A DNA stretch of 64,000 nucleotides from Hymenobacter telluris (GTDB taxonomy: Bacteria > Bacteroidota > Bacteroidia > Cytophagales > Hymenobacteraceae): NCBI RefSeq assembly GCF_017313265.1, contig NZ_JAFLQZ010000001.1, positions 310,001 through 374,000 of the forward strand, written 5' to 3'. Below are positions 59,684 through 64,000 of this stretch, in pieces. Position 1 is the first letter of the stretch; each line of letters starts with the position of its first letter. The notes below the pieces were generated by a model that did not search any database, had not been told where the DNA came from, and worked only from the letters and a program-made list of their open reading frames with translations. The translations under genes were made by a program, and so were the position numbers.

Positions 59684-62593
59684 TCAGCGGATTACCGTGT
59701 TATCGAAGGTGAGAGCCACGTAGTATAGGCCGCCGATGGTGGGGCCGGCGGCGTACTGGATGTAACGGTTGTTGAACAGGTTCGCGCCGCCCAGCTTGAT
59801 GGTCGTTTTCAACGTGGGCACACGCAAATTCACTTGGGCATCCACGGTCTGGTAGGCGGGCACCCGGCCATTAGCCAGCGGGCTTTCCCAGAGGAAGCTG
59901 CTCTGGCGGCGCCACACCACGTTGAAGCCCAGGTTGCGCGCCACTTCGCGGTTGCCGAAGCTCAGGTTGGTGGCCCATTTCGGGGTGTTGAAGCCCGTCA
60001 CGAAGATGTCGGACTGGTCGTTGGCGGAAATGTTGTTGTAGTTGACGTTGCCGCCGATGGTGTACTTCTGGAAGAAATTGTAGGTGACACCCAGCGTGGA
60101 GCCGTAGCTGTGGTAGTTGTTGAGGGCATTGGTGTACACCCGGTACCGGTCTTGGCGGGCGGAGCGGTTGGCGGCCAGCGCGGCCAGTACGGCATCATCG
60201 GAACCAACCGGCACCTGCTGGCCGGCGGCGTTTTTGGGCACGCTCACCTCCACCTGGCCCAGGAAGCCGGAGTAGATGTTGTAGTACGCGTCGGCGTCAA
60301 CCGACAGGCGGTTGTCGAACAGCACGCTGCGGTAGCCCACCTCGTAGGCGTTGATTTGCTCGGGCTGCTCGGTAGGCAGGTTACCCACTTGCAGCAAGCT
60401 GCGGATTTCGGGCCGCACGGCGGCCTGCGAAGCCGTGGTGCCGGCATTGGCCGCCACGTAGGCATTCACCGCTGCGTTGAAGGTGGAAATCGAAGCCAGG
60501 GTGTAGGAGTTGTCGAGGTAGTTGAGGCCTTCGTTTACGCGGGCCAAACCGCCCACGCGGCGCACGTTGCCGTTGTTCACAAACGACAGCGCCTCAAACA
60601 ACGACGGGAAGCGCCAGCCGTTCTGGTACGAAGCCCGGAAGTTGTGCTTCTCGGCCAAGGTATAGACAGCCGCCACCCGCGGGTTCAGCTTGGGGTCGAA
60701 TTCGGGGTTGTAGTCGGCGCGCAAGGAGGCGGTAATCTTCAGCCGGTCGGCCAGCAAGAGCCGCGTGGCCTGCACAAAGCCGCCGAACTTCTTGTAATAC
60801 TGATTGTTGCCGCCGGGCTGCGTCCGTTCGCCCAAGGGCCGGCTGAAATCCACGAAGTTGTTGCCATCCGGAATCACCTCGTACACGCGGGCATCGGCGC
60901 CCAGCAGCACATCGGCAAACGTGATGCGCGGGCCCACGTTCCAGAGCGTTTCGCCGTGGTAGGTGTGGCTACGCTGGGTGAGGGCCGCCCCGCCCGGAAT
61001 GGGCGCGCCGGGCACGTTCACGCCGCTGTCCCAGTTGTTGGTGTGCACGATGGTGTTTTTCAGCGTGTTGAAAGCGGCAGTGCCGGGCACGGCGCGGCCC
61101 GCATCGGCGGCGGCGCGGGCTTGCTGCATGGCCACGGGCAGGGAAGCCCCACCGTTCACCTGGCTCAGCAGCTCCCGCCGAAACTTGTCGCCCCAGCTGG
61201 TGCCGGCGGCGGTGAGGCCGGTAGCGCCGTTTTGCAGGTCGAGGTTGAGGGCCAGCGGGTTGAGGTTGTACGAGTCGCCGGTGTCTTCAATCAGCATGTA
61301 GCCGCGCACCGTCAGCTGGTCGCTTTTCAGCTCCACCTTGTGGTTCTGCACGGTCACGCCGTCCAGCTGAATCTTGTTGCCGCGCTGAAACACGCCATCC
61401 ATCAGCCCGAACCGGTAGCCGTAGCTCAATTCCAGCTTGTCGGTGAGCTTGTAGTGCAGGCTGGCATCGGCCTTGATGTTGCGCACGATGGGGTTGGTGA
61501 GGTCCCGCTCGTAGTAGCCGGTGCGGCGCACGTTGAAGGTTTCGTTGCGGCCGTTGTAGGGGATGGTGATGGCCACGTTGCCGGCGTTGTCGTCGCCGTA
61601 GCGGTTCCAGAGGTCGGCGGCGGGGTTATCGGCGCCGCTCAGTTCCGGGAAGCGTGGGTTGGCCGAGCTGGCGTTCTGCGGGTTCTGGTCGATTTGGGTG
61701 TTGGCCAGCCAGTCGGTACCGCGCATGAAACTACCGTTCACCTTGAAGGCAAACTTGTTGTTGAAGGCCTGCGCGTACCGCACGGCCGTTTCCGTCAGCA
61801 CGCTCGGGTCCCGGTCGATGCCATCCACGTGGTTGACGCCCACCTTCTGGTACACGCTCAGCCCTTGGTACGTGAAGGGGCTTTTGGTGGTGAGGTTGGC
61901 CATGCCGTTGATGGCGTTCATGCCATACAGCGCCGAGGCCGCGCCCGGCGTAATTTCCACGCTGGCCACGTCCAGCTCGGTGGGGCCGATGGCGTTGCCG
62001 AGCGGTACGCCCAGGGTAGCCGCCTGCATGTCCACGCCATCCACGAGTTGCATGAAGCGGAAATTGTTCGGGATGTTGAAGCCGCGGGTGTTGGGCACTT
62101 TGAACGTGAGGCTGCTGGTGGTCATCTGCACGCCCTTCACGTTTTCCAGCGCGTCGTAGAAGCTTGGCGCGGGCGTTTCTTTGATGGCCCGGATATCCAG
62201 CTTCTCAATAGCCACCGGCGACTTCAACCGGCTTTCTTCCACCCGCGAGGCCGATACCACCACCTCGTTGGTGATGATTTCGCGCGAGTCCAGCGACACG
62301 GCAATGCGCCGGCTGCCGCGCGCAATTTCGATTTCGCGCTTGTCGTGGCCCAAGGCGTTGAACACCAGCACGAATGGGTATTGCAGCTTGGCTTGCAACT
62401 CAAATTTGCCTTCCGCATCGGTTTGCGTGCCGATGGTGCCGCCCTTCACGCTTACGCTCACGCCGGGCAGCGGCTCGTTGGTGCTTTTCTCGCGCACCTC
62501 CCCGCTGATGGCAATCAGCTCGGTTTGGGCCCGTGCCGGAGTTACCAGCGCCAAGGCAGGAACAATAGCTAAAGCAGCGTAACGTGCTTTCAT
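59684..62593 (-). CDS. TonB-dependent outer-membrane receptor
   Basis: The protein has 969 residues. A signal peptide ends near TPARAQ. A CarboxypepD_reg-like domain follows (about 28-112: ISGEVREKSTNEPLPGVSVSVKGG), then the plug (about 120-240: PVAIEKLDIRAIKETPAPSFYDALENVKGVQM ... VEITPGAASALYGMNAINGMANL) and a 22-strand-type barrel ending GGLYYVALTFDNTVIR. No SusD partner is next to it. It lies between cysJ and cysI, so its substrate is likely a sulfur compound such as a sulfonate or an iron/sulfate-linked ligand, by context only. Confidence 0.92.
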   Translation of the reverse strand: MKARYAALAIVPALALVTPARAQTELIAISGEVREKSTNEPLPGVSVSVKGGTIGTQTDAEGKFELQAKLQYPFVLVFNALGHDKREIEIARGSRRIAVSLDSREIITNEVVVSASRVEESRLKSPVAIEKLDIRAIKETPAPSFYDALENVKGVQMTTSSLTFKVPNTRGFNIPNNFRFMQLVDGVDMQAATLGVPLGNAIGPTELDVASVEITPGAASALYGMNAINGMANLTTKSPFTYQGLSVYQKVGVNHVDGIDRDPSVLTETAVRYAQAFNNKFAFKVNGSFMRGTDWLANTQIDQNPQNASSANPRFPELSGADNPAADLWNRYGDDNAGNVAITIPYNGRNETFNVRRTGYYERDLTNPIVRNIKADASLHYKLTDKLELSYGYRFGLMDGVFQRGNKIQLDGVTVQNHKVELKSDQLTVRGYMLIEDTGDSYNLNPLALNLDLQNGATGLTAAGTSWGDKFRRELLSQVNGGASLPVAMQQARAAADAGRAVPGTAAFNTLKNTIVHTNNWDSGVNVPGAPIPGGAALTQRSHTYHGETLWNVGPRITFADVLLGADARVYEVIPDGNNFVDFSRPLGERTQPGGNNQYYKKFGGFVQATRLLLADRLKITASLRADYNPEFDPKLNPRVAAVYTLAEKHNFRASYQNGWRFPSLFEALSFVNNGNVRRVGGLARVNEGLNYLDNSYTLASISTFNAAVNAYVAANAGTTASQAAVRPEIRSLLQVGNLPTEQPEQINAYEVGYRSVLFDNRLSVDADAYYNIYSGFLGQVEVSVPKNAAGQQVPVGSDDAVLAALAANRSARQDRYRVYTNALNNYHSYGSTLGVTYNFFQKYTIGGNVNYNNISANDQSDIFVTGFNTPKWATNLSFGNREVARNLGFNVVWRRQSSFLWESPLANGRVPAYQTVDAQVNLRVPTLKTTIKLGGANLFNNRYIQYAAGPTIGGLYYVALTFDNTVIR

Positions 62594-62730
62594 TGGAATA
62601 GAGTTCTATTTATCTGGAAGGGAGAGACTTAACTCGATTGCTGGGAAGAAGTGCAGGTTTCAACCGAGGCGCAACCAAGAGGCTGTCACGTGAATGACAG
62701 AAGCACAACGGCCTGTTTGGTAAGTGTGCT

Positions 62731-62811
62731 TGTCATTCCGACCGAAGGGAGGAATCTGGGTACAGTCGTTCACCGATTTCACTCAGATTCCTCCCTTCGG
62801 TCGGAATGACA
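62731..62811. repeat. Perfect 28-bp inverted repeat after cysJ
   Basis: The arms (62731-62758 and 62784-62811) are exact complements around ttccgaccgaagggagga-type sequence, with a 25-base loop. It ends six bases before the cysJ stop codon's complement and probably terminates cysJ transcription. It lacks 7-bp periodicity and looks like a dispersed chromosomal repeat. Confidence 0.88.
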
Positions 62812-62817
62812 GTTCTG

Positions 62818-64000
62818 CTAATACACGTCCTCCAGGTAGCGGCGCTGTTTTTTGAGCTGCTTGAGGTATTCAGTGGCGTACTCAGAATCCTGGCCGCTTT
62901 GCTGCTGAATGATGGTGAGCAGGGCTTTGCGCACGTCGGCGGCCATGCGGGTTTTGTCGCCGCACACGTAGAAGTGGGCTCCATCTTCCAGCCACTTAAA
63001 TACCTGCGGGGCTTGCTCCAGCAAACGGTGCTGCACGTAGATTTTCTCGGCCTGGTCGCGCGAAAACGCCAAGTCCAAGCGGTGCAGGGTGCCTTGCTTG
63101 AGGTGCTGCTGCCACTCGGTTTGGTACAGGAAATCGGTGGTGAATTCGGGGTTGCCGAACACCAGCCAGTTGCGGCCCGTTGCGCCCGTTTCGGCCCGTT
63201 CCTGCACGAAGGCGCGGAATGGCGCCACGCCGGTACCCGGCCCCACCATAATAATGTCGGTAGCGGGGGTTTGCGGCAGCTTGAAGTATTCGTTGCGGTC
63301 CACCCACACCCGCGCCGTGTCGCCAATGTTCAGGTGGTCAGCCTGATACACCGAGCAGGCGCCGTGTTTCTGGCGGCCGTTGGTTTCGTAGCGCACCGCA
63401 CTAACCGTCAGGTGCACCTCATCGGGGTAAGTCGACAGGCTGCTGGCAATGGAGTAGGCCCGCGCCGGCAACGGCCGCAATACCGTGGCCAGCTGCTGCG
63501 CCGATACGTCGGCGGGAAACTGGGTGAGCAAATCCACCACGTCGCGGCCGTAGAGGAAGGCTTGCAGTTGGGGCGTGCCGGCCAAGGCCTCGTGCAGCGC
63601 TGGGTGCTGGGGCGCGAGGGCGGCGTAGCGTTCCAGCACGTCGCGGGTCAGCACCGACAGCTCCAGCCGCTCGGTCAGGGCGGTATTCAGGTCCAGCTCT
63701 TCGTCCTTGAATTGCACTGGCGTCAGAGAATCAAAGCGGCCGGCTTGCAGCACATCGGCTACCAGCTCGGGGCGGTTGTGGGGCTGCACCATCAGCGCGT
63801 CGCCGGGCTCGTAGTGCAGGCCGGAACCTTCCAGCGAGAATTCGAGGTGGTAGGTTTCCTTGGCTGAGCCGCGGCCGTTAAGCTGGATTTTCTCCAGCAG
63901 CGTGGCTTCAATCGGGGTTTCCTCGTGCTGCACTGCGGGCGTAGCCGCCGGCGCCACCCGAAACGCCGATAAATCGGCCTGGCTGCCACCATTGGAGCCC
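62818..64000 (-). CDS. cysJ: Sulfite reductase flavoprotein subunit, C-terminal part
   Basis: The gene runs off the right edge, so about 394 C-terminal residues are seen. These hold the FAD-binding domain (YEPGDALMVQPHNRPELVADVL; RAYSIASSLSTYPDEVHLTVSAV) and the NADP-binding domain (IIMVGPGTGVAPFRAFVQERAE; HFYVCGDKTRMAADVRKAL), ending YLKQLKKQRRYLEDVY as in CysJ. The N-terminal flavodoxin domain is outside the window. It passes electrons from NADPH to CysI. The TonB receptor follows it on the same strand. Confidence 0.95.
   Translation of the reverse strand, partial: GSNGGSQADLSAFRVAPAATPAVQHEETPIEATLLEKIQLNGRGSAKETYHLEFSLEGSGLHYEPGDALMVQPHNRPELVADVLQAGRFDSLTPVQFKDEELDLNTALTERLELSVLTRDVLERYAALAPQHPALHEALAGTPQLQAFLYGRDVVDLLTQFPADVSAQQLATVLRPLPARAYSIASSLSTYPDEVHLTVSAVRYETNGRQKHGACSVYQADHLNIGDTARVWVDRNEYFKLPQTPATDIIMVGPGTGVAPFRAFVQERAETGATGRNWLVFGNPEFTTDFLYQTEWQQHLKQGTLHRLDLAFSRDQAEKIYVQHRLLEQAPQVFKWLEDGAHFYVCGDKTRMAADVRKALLTIIQQQSGQDSEYATEYLKQLKKQRRYLEDVY

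Noticed and set aside
59834..62572. A 912-codon open frame antisense to the TonB receptor
   Set aside because: Long antisense frames are expected in high-GC coding sequence. Its translation is low-complexity His/Val/Gly-rich with no family motif, while the opposite strand encodes a textbook receptor.

Overview
The window looks like chromosome from a high-GC member of the Bacteroidota, most likely Cytophagales and Hymenobacter-like. This is inferred from gliding genes (gldA, gldF, gldG, gldC), a very large secreted protein with a C-terminal type IX secretion sorting domain, a SusC-like TonB receptor with a carboxypeptidase-regulatory domain, promoters of the TTG-N19-TAnnTTTG type instead of sigma-70 boxes, several TTG/GTG starts and no obvious Shine-Dalgarno sequences. 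No tRNA, rRNA, CRISPR array, transposase, integrase or phage gene was seen.

Layout. 1-4.2 kb: the end of a two-component system, a TPR protein, etfB-etfA and a BFN/UVR nuclease-like gene. 4.3-9.1 kb: a DinB/YfiT-like protein, an MlaF-MlaE lipid-transport pair, two SDR oxidoreductases and a DUF2807 lipoprotein. 9.1-15.3 kb: a four-helix-bundle protein inside an inverted repeat, the gldA-gldF-gldG transporter, dnaN and gldC. 15.4-17.6 kb: dcd and secreted or membrane proteins of unknown role. 17.6-24.7 kb: an AT-rich gap, a secreted DNA/RNA nuclease and a 1702-residue CBM3/PKD protein for type IX secretion. 24.8-42.3 kb: hemL, a penicillin-binding-protein-activator-like protein, DUF1361, dgt, a TPR sensor kinase, a GAF protein, a giant AsmA-like protein, DUF4153 and guaA. 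42.5-54 kb: the SRP RNA, fsa, ftsE, a GT2 glycosyltransferase, WbpE-like and WbpB-like sugar enzymes around an M48 protease, a VapBC-type pair, AraC plus NmrA-like reductase, and EcsC. 54-64 kb: a SAM-I riboswitch before an amino-acid permease, then an assimilatory sulfite-reduction locus on the minus strand: cysJ (partial), a TonB receptor, cysI and a siroheme-synthase/TSUP fusion.

The most unusual signal is a set of intergenic inverted repeats whose arms are degenerate 7- or 8-bp tandem repeats. At least nine lie in the window. Many sit between co-directional genes (etfB/etfA, mlaE/mlaF, fsa/43606 ORF/ftsE, cysI/fusion gene). Their core sequences often differ, but the architecture is shared, and arms of one element can differ by whole repeat units. 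One (9071-9559) carries a four-helix-bundle (S23/Avd-like) gene in its loop, while a similar 'empty' element lies at 199-266. Another has supplied the start codon and about 13 N-terminal codons of hemL. This is the best candidate here for an undescribed mobile or regulatory system. Four other long hairpins (53081, 56001, 59577, 62731) belong to different, non-periodic families.

All functions are assigned from sequence reading alone, without database searches.
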